Shown here one piece after another: positions 1-7,974 of a DNA stretch of 64,000 nucleotides (the first letter of the stretch is position 1; the number at the start of each line of letters is the position of its first letter). The DNA lies in contig NZ_SJSY01000067.1 in assembly GCF_004352915.1 (NCBI RefSeq), forward strand, positions 1 through 64,000, written 5' to 3'. The position numbers and the translations under genes are program-made. The DNA comes from Flavobacterium zhairuonense. Lineage in GTDB: Bacteria > Bacteroidota > Bacteroidia > Flavobacteriales > Flavobacteriaceae. The notes under the pieces were generated by a model, which made no database searches, had not been told where the DNA came from, and saw nothing but the letters and a program-made list of their open reading frames with translations.

Positions 1-36
1 AAAAAAAAGTCTTTCCAAAAAATGAAAAGACTTTTG

Positions 37-111
37 TCGGGGTGGCAGGATTCGAACCTGCGGCCTCCTGCTCCCAAAGCAGGCGCGATAACCGGGCTAC
101 GCTACACCCCG
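37..111 (-). tRNA. tRNA-Pro (anticodon UGG)
   Basis: The reverse strand folds into a full 75-nt cloverleaf. The 7-bp acceptor stem pairs CGGGGTG with CACCCCG, the D stem is GCG/CGC, and the anticodon stem CCTGC/GCAGG carries the loop TTTGGGA, giving anticodon TGG. The T stem GCAGG/CCTGC encloses TTCGAAT, and the discriminator is A. No CCA is encoded after the discriminator, so it would be added post-transcriptionally. A partial copy lies 2 nt upstream of its 5' end. Confidence 0.97.
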
Positions 112-113
112 TA

Positions 114-188
114 GCATTTGCTTATTGATCGTTACTGTGGTCTTCCCGCCTAGAGCGGGACACGATAACCGGGCTACGCTACACCCCG
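114..188 (-). pseudogene. Partial tRNA-Pro copy (tRNA-like remnant)
   Basis: Positions 163-188 repeat exactly the 26 bases at 86-111, the acceptor 5' strand and D arm of the neighbouring tRNA-Pro. Continuing on the minus strand, TCCCG/CGGGA forms a perfect 5-bp stem around the loop CTCTAGG, which would place CTA at the anticodon. The following T arm and the 3' acceptor strand do not pair, so the molecule cannot close a normal cloverleaf. It is best read as a duplicated and decayed tRNA half. The 114 end assumes a full 75-nt length and is approximate. Confidence 0.6.
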
Positions 189-334
189 ATGATGTATTTT
201 GTTGTAGTGCCCGAAAGCGGATGCAAAGATATAAATAAATTTCGTTTACAAAAGGAAAAAATGAAAATAAATAAAACTTATTTGAACATAGTTATTTCGG
301 ATTTATTTTAGCCTGTATTTTTTATAATAAAGTT

Positions 335-342
335 TACATTTG
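335..342 (+). promoter_or_regulatory. Bacteroidota -7 element TACATTTG upstream of trxB
   Basis: This is a perfect match to TAnnTTTG, 24 bp before the trxB start codon at 367. Its position argues against an in-frame TTG at 340, which lies inside the element, serving as the start. Confidence 0.6.
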
Positions 343-366
343 CATCACAAAAAAACGATACACATT

Positions 367-1314
367 ATGTCAGATACAATCGAAAAAATTAAATGCCTTA
401 TTATAGGTTCTGGCCCTGCAGGTTATACTGCAGCTATTTACGCAGCCAGAGCAAACATGAATCCGGTTTTATATCAAGGAATGCAACCTGGCGGTCAATT
501 GACTACAACTAACGAAGTAGAAAATTTTCCAGGTTATGTTGACGGTGTTACAGGGCCAGAAATGATGATTCAGTTGCAAGAACAAGCAAAACGCTTTGGT
601 GCTGATATTCGTGATGGCTGGGCTACAAAAGTTGATTTTTCAGGAGATATTCATAAAGTTTGGATTAACGATACAATCGAATTACACTGTGAAACTGTTA
701 TTATTTCAACAGGTGCTTCGGCTAAATATTTAGGATTGCCTTCAGAACAGCATTATTTAAATATGGGTGGAGGAGTTTCTGCTTGTGCTGTTTGTGACGG
801 ATTTTTCTATAGAAATCAAGAAGTTGTAATTGTTGGAGCAGGAGATTCTGCTTGTGAAGAAGCGCATTACTTGTCTAAACTTTGTAAAAAAGTAACGATG
901 TTGGTAAGAAGCGAAAAATTCAGAGCTTCAAAAATCATGGAAGAACGCGTTCGTAAAACTGAAAATATCGAGATCTTAATGAATCACGATACAGTTGAAG
1001 TAGTGGGAGACAATCAAGTAGTTCATGCCATTAAAGCATTAAACAAAACTACGGGAGAGGTTATCGAGATTCCAGCAACTGGATTCTTCGTAGCAATTGG
1101 TCATAAGCCAAACACAGACATCTTCAAAGATTATATCACTCTTGATGAAACAGGTTATATCGTAAATACTCCTGGAACATCAAATACAAATGTTGCTGGT
1201 GTATTCGTAGCAGGAGATGCTGCAGATCACGTTTATCGTCAGGCAATTACTGCTGCAGGTACAGGATGTATGGCTGCGCTTGATGCTGAAAGATATTTGG
1301 CTTCAAAAGAATAA
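367..1314 (+). CDS. trxB: Thioredoxin reductase (NADPH)
   Basis: FAD/NADPH-dependent disulfide reductase that keeps thioredoxin reduced in the cytoplasm. The 315-residue product has the usual family length. It begins with the FAD-binding GSGPAGYTAAIYAAR segment, carries the redox-active CAVC pair at residues 140-143, then the NADPH-binding VGAGDSACEEA, and ends with the FAD-contacting GVFVAGDAADHVYRQ. An in-frame TTG exists at 340, but it overlaps the -7 promoter element, so ATG 367 with an A-rich upstream stretch is chosen. A strong bidirectional terminator follows. This is a conserved housekeeping gene. Confidence 0.97.
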   Translation: MSDTIEKIKCLIIGSGPAGYTAAIYAARANMNPVLYQGMQPGGQLTTTNEVENFPGYVDGVTGPEMMIQLQEQAKRFGADIRDGWATKVDFSGDIHKVWINDTIELHCETVIISTGASAKYLGLPSEQHYLNMGGGVSACAVCDGFFYRNQEVVIVGAGDSACEEAHYLSKLCKKVTMLVRSEKFRASKIMEERVRKTENIEILMNHDTVEVVGDNQVVHAIKALNKTTGEVIEIPATGFFVAIGHKPNTDIFKDYITLDETGYIVNTPGTSNTNVAGVFVAGDAADHVYRQAITAAGTGCMAALDAERYLASKE

Positions 1315-1462
1315 GTTTTCTTTGTTTCAAGTTTCAGGTTTCAAGTTGTTGGAATCTTTAAAACTAAACCATAAAAAAATCCCCGTCTAAATTCTAGACG
1401 GGGATTTTCTTTTTTATAATTGGCGTTCATATTTTCAACCTGAAACTTGAAACAAAGAAAAC
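1315..1462. repeat. 26-bp perfect inverted repeat flanking the trxB terminator
   Basis: The 26 bases at 1315-1340 are the exact reverse complement of 1437-1462. The core is built from alternating GTTTCAAG and TTTCAGG units, which also continue just beyond each arm. The arms enclose the terminator hairpin, so the whole stretch could fold as a nested stem. It is probably an intergenic repeat of the Flavobacterium type. Confidence 0.8.
1376..1408. terminator. Bidirectional Rho-independent terminator
   Basis: CCCCGTCTA and TAGACGGGG form a GC-rich stem with a short loop, flanked by A-runs on the left and T-runs on the right. It can end both trxB (+) and the convergent DUF2807 gene (-). Confidence 0.9.
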
Positions 1463-1473
1463 CTGAAACAAAA

Positions 1474-2307
1474 TTATTTCATTTTCTTAAACAATTTAGC
1501 TTCTTCAGAAAAACGTGTCAATTGGATTGTTGGGCTTCCAAATAATGAAAGTTCTGCTTTATCTCCAACAGCGATTGAAATAGCGGTTTCTGCCAGGATG
1601 GTTCCGGTAGAATAGCTTTCTGCAATAACACTAGCATCTTTCAGAGTGAATTTTGTTCCAGTGAAAACGGAATTGTTATCCAAGCGAATAGTTGCTTTTT
1701 CAGCAATTCCTTCAATAGTCGCAGTTCCTTTTTGGTATAAATCACATTTAAATTTAATTGCAGAAACCAATGATTTTAATGCTGAATTTTTACTTAACTG
1801 AATATTTGCCTCGTCTGCTTTCAGGTTTATTTCAGATTTTGATTTGTCATCTGAAATTAAACTGAATTTTTTTGCATTTACATTTAAATATAGTTTTGAG
1901 TAATCAACACTATTAAAAGTAATGTCGTCTAGTTTAAGTTCTTGAATAGCATAAATAACGGCTTCATTTTTTGCAATTACTTTATTTAGTGTTCCAGTGT
2001 AAGTAACACGCACCGCAAGTTTTTTAAAAATAGTGCTTTCTTTTGAAGTATATAAGCGAAGGGTTCTTTCTCTTAAATCCATCGCAACAATTTCATGTAG
2101 ATTGTCGTCGGCTTCAATCTTGATTTCGTTTTTTTCTCCTCTTTCTAGGTAAACTTCTAAATTGTCGTCTACTTCAAGTCCGTCAAAACTTCCAACTTCT
2201 TTTACAGATGTCGTAACTATTTTAGTTCCTTTAATTTTTTCTCTTCGTTGTGCAAAAGTTAATGTTGTAACTAATAGGAACAAAATCAGGGCAATATTTT
2301 TTTTCAT
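1474..2307 (-). CDS. Secreted head-GIN domain (DUF2807) protein
   Basis: 277-residue exported protein with a Sec signal peptide (MKKNIALILFLLVTTLTFAQ). The rest has the repetitive beta-strand pattern of DUF2807, the putative auto-transporter adhesin head GIN domain. The reading frame extends 14 codons further upstream, but the signal peptide only makes sense from the Met at 2307. It is the last gene of the PadR-PspC-GIN-GIN operon, 84 bp behind the previous gene. The precise role is unknown; the family is usually placed at the cell surface or periplasm, and its link to PspC suggests envelope-stress sensing (inference). Confidence 0.82.
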   Translation of the reverse strand: MKKNIALILFLLVTTLTFAQRREKIKGTKIVTTSVKEVGSFDGLEVDDNLEVYLERGEKNEIKIEADDNLHEIVAMDLRERTLRLYTSKESTIFKKLAVRVTYTGTLNKVIAKNEAVIYAIQELKLDDITFNSVDYSKLYLNVNAKKFSLISDDKSKSEINLKADEANIQLSKNSALKSLVSAIKFKCDLYQKGTATIEGIAEKATIRLDNNSVFTGTKFTLKDASVIAESYSTGTILAETAISIAVGDKAELSLFGSPTIQLTRFSEEAKLFKKMK

Positions 2308-2391
2308 TATTCTAGATTTGATTTTGACAAATATAAAAAAATCATCCACTTTTGATGAATGATTTCTTTTATATTTAACAGATAAATTCGT

Positions 2392-3126
2392 TTATCCTTG
2401 GCTGATGCTTCCTCCAGAATTTGAAGATTTTTCAACCGTTTTCGGATTTGAATCGTAGTTGATGGTTCCACCGCTTGATGCTTCTGCTTTTAAGCTTACA
2501 ATTGGGTGTACATTTACGCTACCTCCACTTGATGCTTCTGCGTGAACTTCATTTGCTAATAATTTTTCAGCATTGATATTAGATCCGCTTGATGCCGAAG
2601 TTTTGATTTTCAATGCTTTTCCTTCAAGAGAAATTGTGCTTCCGCTTCCAGAATCAGCAGAAATATTATCAGATTCTACATTGACATTCATTGAAGCGGC
2701 ACTTGAAGCTTCCAGATCAATACTTTCTGCTTGAATTATATTTTTGCTTTGAATAGATGATGCACTAGAAGCTTCTAGTTTGTCAATAACAGGCATTTTT
2801 ACTGTTACTTTTTTAGCAGTTACATTTCTGAATGAGCTGAATTTGCATTTGATTATCAATGTTCCATTTTCAACCTTTGTAATAATGTCTTTCTGGATAT
2901 TATCATCAGCTTCCACTACAATTTCAGTTGAATCAGATTGTACGATTACTAAATCGATCGCATTGCTTACAGATACATTTTTGAAATCTCCCTGAACAAT
3001 TCTTTTCTCAGTTGTTACATTTCCGCTTCCTTCAACTGAATTCAAATTAAAGTTGCAAGAAGCAAACAATAATGCGGTAACAGCTGCAATAATAAATTTT
3101 GTAATATGAATGATTATTTTGATCAT
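2392..3126 (-). CDS. Head-GIN domain (DUF2807) lipoprotein
   Basis: 244-residue protein with a lipoprotein signal peptide ending in the lipobox FASC (Cys at residue 24). The body is a DUF2807 beta-solenoid with a regular ladder of EASSA, EASSGGS and EASSGGT motifs, typical of stacked parallel beta turns. It lies 14 bp behind the PspC gene on the same strand, so it is probably co-transcribed and regulated by the PadR gene at the head of the operon. It and the downstream gene are likely paralogues. No enzymatic motif is seen. Confidence 0.85.
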   Translation of the reverse strand: MIKIIIHITKFIIAAVTALLFASCNFNLNSVEGSGNVTTEKRIVQGDFKNVSVSNAIDLVIVQSDSTEIVVEADDNIQKDIITKVENGTLIIKCKFSSFRNVTAKKVTVKMPVIDKLEASSASSIQSKNIIQAESIDLEASSAASMNVNVESDNISADSGSGSTISLEGKALKIKTSASSGSNINAEKLLANEVHAEASSGGSVNVHPIVSLKAEASSGGTINYDSNPKTVEKSSNSGGSISQG

Positions 3127-3140
3127 GGCTTGTGGTATTA

Positions 3141-4871
3141 CTAGTTGATTTTAATTATAACTCCGTTTTTATCTTTAACTAACTTTCCTGTGGTTTTTTT
3201 TCCGTTTAAGATTTCCTTTCCGTTAACTTTAATCGAAACTTCCTTTACAGTGTCATTTTCAGTAGTGTTTTCGTCACTATCATAATCTCCATCATTATAT
3301 TCGTTCTCTTCTGCAGGGCAGTTTAAACATTTTATTTTTGAACCTTCAACTTTGTAGTTGTAATCGCCGCTAAAGTGCAAGTTGAAAAAATCATTTTCAG
3401 AACGATCGTAATCTTGTACTGAAGCGTCTGGCTTAAACAATTGCCCTTCCGGCAAGTACAAATATACATCAACTTCTTGTCCTCTGAATTTATTTTTTGC
3501 ATCTGTCAGAAAATAATTATCCAAAATTAAATGATTTCCTTTGATTTCTAAATTGTAAGTAATCTTTTCTGCTCTTTGTTTTGCACTTGAAAATGAATTT
3601 CCTCTTGCACTTTTCTCGATTTGCAGATATGCAGTTGCGTTGTCAGTGTGAAGAACGTGCAAACGAACATCATTTGAATAAATCAAGTTATTGTTTGCAG
3701 AATCTTGCACAAAAGTGAATTCATGATGATGACCTAAATCTTTTGCGTAATAATCGTTGTACCTGAATTTTACATAAAGCGTATCTTTTGGCAAGATGTT
3801 AAGTGTTTTTTTCTCAACCGATTTATTGTCATAAGATATTTCAGTCGCTTGTTTGATTCCGATACTGATGGCAATCGCAATCGCAATAATCCAAATGGCA
3901 AGCAAAGTGTATTTTGTAATGTTTCCGATTGATTTAAGGTTTGGAGACAACAATTTAAATCCTAATAAAGTAAGGAAGAAAAACGGAATCCCAACTGCAA
4001 AAAGCATCAATAAACCGAAAGACCAAATAGGATATTCTGTAAAGTTTCCTGCTTCAATAAAATTCTGCCAAGGGAAATCAATAAAAACATTTGTTCCTAA
4101 AGTGAATACACCAATTAACAATAATATCAAAGTGGTGATTCCTGCCATTATCAAGATTACGCCCAAAAACTTAGCGAAGATTTTAAAAACCGTCATGATA
4201 AAGTCTCCAAATGAACTACTTATTCTCTCAGCTTCCGACTTTACCTGGTTTCCCATTTTGTCATAATCTGCATTTTTGAATTTTTCAGATAATGAGTCAA
4301 TTTCTTCACGAACTTTTTTTTCGATGTTCGAAATCGTCACCGGCTCTCCAGTCATTTCAAGTTTTTCTGAAGTTGTTACCGCCTCAGGAGTAACAATCCA
4401 AAGTACAAAGTAAGCTAAGATTCCAGTTCCAAAACCTGCGAAAACAAAGATTAAGAAAAGGATTTTGATCCAAACTGCATCAACTCCAAAATAGTGTCCT
4501 AAACCTGTTGCAACTCCACCAATCATACCTTTTTCTTTATCACGGTATAATTTTTTGTGTTGTCTTGCGCCATAATTATTGAAAGATTGATTTTGACTTT
4601 CTTCATCTTCAATTCGGTAATCTTCAGGTTGGCCCATCACCGCAATCACTTCGTCAACGTCTTTTAAACCAACAACATGTTTTTCGCTTTTTTGTTTTTC
4701 TGTTAATAATTCAGAAACGCGCATTTCGATATCTTTAATGATTTCATCTTGTCCAGACGAATTGTTAAGTGATCGTTTTATAGCGTCAAAATAGCGTGTC
4801 AATTTTAAATATGCATCTTCATCGATGTGAAAAAACATACCGCCTAAGTTAATATTTACTGTTTTGTTCAT
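3141..4871 (-). CDS. PspC domain membrane protein
   Basis: 576 residues. An N-terminal domain of about 100 residues precedes a PspC domain (KLYRDKEKGMIGGVATGLGHYF followed by a hydrophobic helix, about residues 105-165). Several more membrane helices follow around residues 225-345, then a long C-terminal soluble region. PspC proteins are inner-membrane components of phage-shock-type envelope stress responses. Here the gene starts 3 bp after the PadR gene stops and is followed by two DUF2807 genes, an arrangement common in Flavobacteria. Its ligand is not known. Confidence 0.85.
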   Translation of the reverse strand: MNKTVNINLGGMFFHIDEDAYLKLTRYFDAIKRSLNNSSGQDEIIKDIEMRVSELLTEKQKSEKHVVGLKDVDEVIAVMGQPEDYRIEDEESQNQSFNNYGARQHKKLYRDKEKGMIGGVATGLGHYFGVDAVWIKILFLIFVFAGFGTGILAYFVLWIVTPEAVTTSEKLEMTGEPVTISNIEKKVREEIDSLSEKFKNADYDKMGNQVKSEAERISSSFGDFIMTVFKIFAKFLGVILIMAGITTLILLLIGVFTLGTNVFIDFPWQNFIEAGNFTEYPIWSFGLLMLFAVGIPFFFLTLLGFKLLSPNLKSIGNITKYTLLAIWIIAIAIAISIGIKQATEISYDNKSVEKKTLNILPKDTLYVKFRYNDYYAKDLGHHHEFTFVQDSANNNLIYSNDVRLHVLHTDNATAYLQIEKSARGNSFSSAKQRAEKITYNLEIKGNHLILDNYFLTDAKNKFRGQEVDVYLYLPEGQLFKPDASVQDYDRSENDFFNLHFSGDYNYKVEGSKIKCLNCPAEENEYNDGDYDSDENTTENDTVKEVSIKVNGKEILNGKKTTGKLVKDKNGVIIKIN

Positions 4872-4874
4872 GAC

Positions 4875-5207
4875 TTATTGATTTTGATTGGTGATTAGTT
4901 TTACGGCGTCAGATAATTCTGTCCAAGTGCCGCTAAGTTCGTTTAAAAAAGTTTGTCCTATCTCGGTTAATCCATAATATTTTCGTGGCGGCCCTGAGGT
5001 CGATTCTTCCCAGCGATAATTTAGTAAACCGTCATTTTTCAATCTAGTTAACAACGGGTAAACGGTTCCTTCTACAACTAGTAATTTTGCGTTTTTTAAA
5101 GTGTCTAGTATTTCAGATGTATATGCGTCTTTTTCTTTTAGTACTGATAAGATGCAAAACTCAAGAACACCTTTGCGCATCTGTGCTTTTGTGTTTTCAA
5201 TGTTCAT
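4875..5207 (-). CDS. PadR family transcriptional regulator
   Basis: 110-residue winged-helix protein matching the short PadR type: an N-terminal MRKGVLEFCILSVL helix, the recognition region TVYPLLTRLKNDGLL, and a wing with the SGPPRKYYGLTEIG motif. PadR proteins are dimeric repressors, often autoregulatory. It heads the operon with the PspC and two DUF2807 genes, spaced by only 3 bp from the next gene, so it probably controls that operon. Confidence 0.92.
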   Translation of the reverse strand: MNIENTKAQMRKGVLEFCILSVLKEKDAYTSEILDTLKNAKLLVVEGTVYPLLTRLKNDGLLNYRWEESTSGPPRKYYGLTEIGQTFLNELSGTWTELSDAVKLITNQNQ

Positions 5208-5304
5208 AATTTCATTTTGTTTTTTTTTGATTGAACAATTCGTTTTTTGATTGATGATGATGATTGATGATTGATTGTGTCTATAACCTTTAACCGATTT
5301 TAGA

Positions 5305-5784
5305 TTACTTTAAAAAAGGAATCGTGAGCGGATATTTGTATAATTCTCCGTTTGAAGCTTTTATTGAAGCATAAATCACTAAAAAGAATTCAACAAATTT
5401 TAAAACTCCAAAAAGTAAAACCGCAGTTGCTCCAATACTTAATAAGGCAATATTTCCTTGAAAGTTGAAATTTCTGATTACGAAATCTTCGTCATTAAAA
5501 ACAGCTTCCATAGGAATGTTTTGCAAAACTACTGATACGAAAATCGGAATTGCGATTAAAGCTAAAATCAAAGTGTAAAGCAATAAACTCAATTGAAAAT
5601 TCAAAGTCTGTTTTCCATGGTGATTTACAAATTCTGATTTGTCTTTGTAGCTCGACCAAAAAATGATTGGGAAAATATAGTTCCCAAATGGAATAATGTA
5701 CTGACTTAATGTACTTAAATGCGTAAATGCCGCAGTGTTTCTTTCTGATGTTGTTTCCATGATGAGTGGTGTTGTTGTTTCCAT
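5305..5784 (-). CDS. DUF4870 membrane protein
   Basis: 159 residues with membrane segments around residues 33-45, 65-90 and 112-142, and a NHHGKQTLNFQLS motif typical of DUF4870 (Tic20-like) proteins. Two starts are possible because the N-terminus repeats a MET(T) pattern: Met1 at 5784 or Met9 at 5760. The longer is given. It is separated from the PadR operon by about 100 bp. Its biochemical role is unknown. Confidence 0.82.
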   Translation of the reverse strand: METTTPLIMETTSERNTAAFTHLSTLSQYIIPFGNYIFPIIFWSSYKDKSEFVNHHGKQTLNFQLSLLLYTLILALIAIPIFVSVVLQNIPMEAVFNDEDFVIRNFNFQGNIALLSIGATAVLLFGVLKFVEFFLVIYASIKASNGELYKYPLTIPFLK

Positions 5785-6014
5785 GATTAAAAGTATATAG
5801 TAATTTCTTATGCAAATATATGGCTAAAAAACAGTATCTTGTTTTGCATAGTACCAAATATTAACAAAATTTTAACAAGTTTAAAATTTGTAGGAGAGTG
5901 GTAATTTGTTGAAAATCATTCGGAATGCTTGATTTTATTGGCGTTTATCGAAAGCACATCAAATTTATTGTGCGCGCATAGTTTTTTTGTATTTTTACAT
6001 AAAAAAATAAATCT

Positions 6015-6467
6015 ATGGCAGTTTCAGTTTCCAAACTCAACAAATTTGTATTATTCAAATTACCATCAGCATACTTTTGCGGGGTGCGTGTAAAAGCTAT
6101 CGACAAAGACAGCTGTATTGTTTCTGTTAAGCATCGATGGATTAATCAGAATCCGTTTAACTCTATGTATTTTGCTGTTCAAGCGATGGCGGCAGAGTTG
6201 ACAACAGGAGCTTTGGTTATTTCTCAAATTCAGGAGAGTGGCCGAAAAATTTCAATGTTAGTAGCCAACAACAAAGGAAACTTCACTAAAAAAGCAACGG
6301 GAAGAATCACATTTGTTTGTAACGACGGGCATTTGATTGCTGAAGCGATTCAAAGAACCATTGAAACTGGAGAAGGACAAACTTTCTGGATGAAATCTAT
6401 TGGAACAAATGAAGAAGGTGTTCAGGTTTCAGAAATGGATTTTGAATGGAGTGTTCGTTTAAAATAA
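6015..6467 (+). CDS. DUF4442 hotdog-fold protein (thioesterase-like)
   Basis: 150 residues matching DUF4442, a family with the hotdog fold of PaaI/YiiD-like acyl-CoA thioesterases. Recognisable parts are the NPFNSMYFAVQAMAAELTTGAL helix region and the following strands. It has no signal peptide, so it is cytoplasmic. It is a single-gene unit followed by an inverted repeat and a terminator. The substrate cannot be read from sequence. Confidence 0.78.
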   Translation: MAVSVSKLNKFVLFKLPSAYFCGVRVKAIDKDSCIVSVKHRWINQNPFNSMYFAVQAMAAELTTGALVISQIQESGRKISMLVANNKGNFTKKATGRITFVCNDGHLIAEAIQRTIETGEGQTFWMKSIGTNEEGVQVSEMDFEWSVRLK

Positions 6468-6476
6468 TTTTTTAGG

Positions 6477-6556
6477 TTGCCACGAATTTCACGAATTTAC
6501 GCGAATTCATTTTTACTAATAAAAAAATTAGTGCCAATTTGTGAAATTAGTGGCAA
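6477..6556. repeat. Imperfect inverted repeat (GCCACGAATT type)
   Basis: About 31-bp arms at 6477-6507 and 6526-6556 pair imperfectly. The left begins TTGCCACGAATTTCACGAAT and the right ends with a near complement. It is a short intergenic palindromic element directly after the DUF4442 gene. It resembles a dispersed family recalled from Flavobacterium genomes, but no second copy was seen in this window. Confidence 0.65.
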
Positions 6557-6567
6557 AAACAAACCAT

Positions 6568-6604
6568 AAAAAAAAGGCCTTAAATATTTTTTGAGGCCTT
6601 TTTC
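6568..6604. terminator. Bidirectional terminator
   Basis: AAGGCCTTA pairs with TGAGGCCTT, with A-run and T-run on either side. It serves the DUF4442 gene (+) and the small Cys-rich gene (-). Confidence 0.85.
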
Positions 6605-6622
6605 TTGAAATATAATTTCAGC

Positions 6623-6784
6623 TTATTTTTTAACGCAACAAGATTTTTTGTCTTTTTTATCTGTTGATGTTTTTTTGCAGCAAGATTCTTTTTTTGCTTT
6701 ATCTTTTGTGGTTGGTTTTGTTTCTTGAGCATTTACGCCAATTGCAAACAAAGCAACGGTAACGATTGTAATAACTTTTGTCAT
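6623..6784 (-). CDS. Small secreted double-CC protein
   Basis: A 53-residue open frame: a signal peptide (MTKVITIVTVALFAIGVNAQ) followed by a Lys-rich tail with two Cys pairs in ESCCKKTS and KSCCVKK. It has its own terminator, and an A-rich leader precedes its ATG. The repeated (S)CC(K/V)K unit suggests metal or thiol chemistry in the periplasm, but this is inference; no named family was recognised. It precedes the copper cluster by about 2.4 kb on the same strand. Confidence 0.65.
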   Translation of the reverse strand: MTKVITIVTVALFAIGVNAQETKPTTKDKAKKESCCKKTSTDKKDKKSCCVKK

Positions 6785-6910
6785 TTTAATTTAATTTATT
6801 TTTGTTAGAGAATTGTAATTGGTAATCAAATATAGCGACATTTCTTAAGGTTGATTCTTACAATTTTGTTAATGTTTTGTCAATAATGATTTAACAAAAA
6901 ACAACATTAT

Positions 6911-7594
6911 TTAAAAACCATAAACAATTTTTCGCTCTTTGTACTTCCCTTTTTCTATAACCCAGGCAATTTCATATCCGCCAGCTCCATCGCTATTGCT
7001 GGATGTGATATATAAGATGTCGTTCTTTTTGTCGTAATTAATTTTAGTGCTATAAAGACTAGGCTCGAACAAATCATCAAAAGAATTTTTAGGAAGTTCA
7101 ATAGCCTTATTTTCAATCACTACAGTTATGCTTTTATAAGTCTTTTTTGGAATTCCTCCATCAGTTCCCCAAAAATCTTTTCCGTTAATCTTTTTAAGTA
7201 TAGATTTGTCCTTCTCAAGAAAGGTTAATTTTGCTGAATTTGATTCAAAATTTTTGCTTTCAATAGTAATATCGAGACCATCTTTCTTAAAAACAACTTG
7301 AGATTGAGTTTCTTTAACTAATGGAATAGTTATAAATTCAGATAAATATTGAACACGATCTTTATATAAATAGCCATTTCTGTTTTTATTGTTTTTGGAA
7401 TAATCAATATTGATCCAATTATTTTTGGGTTCGAAACAATACACAAGAAAGCCGTTGTTCAATTTGTCTGAAATATTATTTCCTTTTGAAGCTTCAGTTC
7501 TAATATTTACAGATCCATCCTTATCTTTTATAACTGCAAATTGAGCAAAGGCATTATTAAAATAGAAAACTAGTAGAATAGAAATTACTTTCAT
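6911..7594 (-). CDS. Secreted protein with SH3b-like domain
   Basis: 227 residues with a signal peptide (MKVISILLVFYFNNAFAQ) and an N-terminal bacterial SH3-like segment (about residues 20-85, including DGSVNIRTEASKGNNISDKL and GYLYKDRVQYL). The remaining 140 residues match no family I recognise. It starts 3 bp after the stop of the upstream small membrane protein gene, so the two are probably co-transcribed. SH3b domains often bind peptidoglycan peptides; the role here is unknown. Confidence 0.65.
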   Translation of the reverse strand: MKVISILLVFYFNNAFAQFAVIKDKDGSVNIRTEASKGNNISDKLNNGFLVYCFEPKNNWINIDYSKNNKNRNGYLYKDRVQYLSEFITIPLVKETQSQVVFKKDGLDITIESKNFESNSAKLTFLEKDKSILKKINGKDFWGTDGGIPKKTYKSITVVIENKAIELPKNSFDDLFEPSLYSTKINYDKKNDILYITSSNSDGAGGYEIAWVIEKGKYKERKIVYGF

Positions 7595-7597
7595 TTT

Positions 7598-7918
7598 TTA
7601 TTCATTACTGCGATTATACGATCTCTTAATTAAATATTGAACAAGAATAATAACCACTATAATTATGGCGATCAAGATTTCTAAACCTATTAATCCAACA
7701 AAGGGCATTCCGCAGTGGATTTGTCCGTTTGATTCTGCTCGCAGTTTGTTTGAAAGCAATTTAAATGCAATGATGAAGGATATAAATTGAGAAAGAAAGG
7801 TAATTAAACAGACTTTAAAAAAAGTTAGTTTTATGCTTTCGGCGATCGCTTTTCTTCCAAATATAATTTGAAAAATCATTGGCAAAGCCAGTAATAAAAG
7901 GAAAAGAGTTTGGTTCAT
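7598..7918 (-). CDS. Small membrane protein of unknown function
   Basis: 106 residues with three hydrophobic segments (about residues 3-20, 33-54 and 73-94) and a short NGQIHCGMPFVG loop. No family was recognised. It is tightly coupled (3 bp) to the SH3b-like gene downstream and lies 56 bp after a lipoprotein gene, so all four hypothetical genes here may form one unit. Confidence 0.6.
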   Translation of the reverse strand: MNQTLFLLLLALPMIFQIIFGRKAIAESIKLTFFKVCLITFLSQFISFIIAFKLLSNKLRAESNGQIHCGMPFVGLIGLEILIAIIIVVIILVQYLIKRSYNRSNE

Positions 7919-7974
7919 AAAGGTTAATTCAATTGGTTTTTTTGATGTTTTTTGTCATTCCAAAGCTGATGCCA

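Noticed and set aside
340..366. In-frame TTG start 27 bp upstream of the chosen trxB start
   Set aside because: It lies inside the TACATTTG promoter element and adds non-family residues.
3853..4266. 137-residue plus-strand frame opposite the PspC membrane domain
   Set aside because: Hydrophobic mirror of membrane helices, no independent support.
5495..5857. 120-residue minus-strand frame overlapping the DUF4870 gene in another frame
   Set aside because: The DUF4870 frame has family motifs; this one has none.
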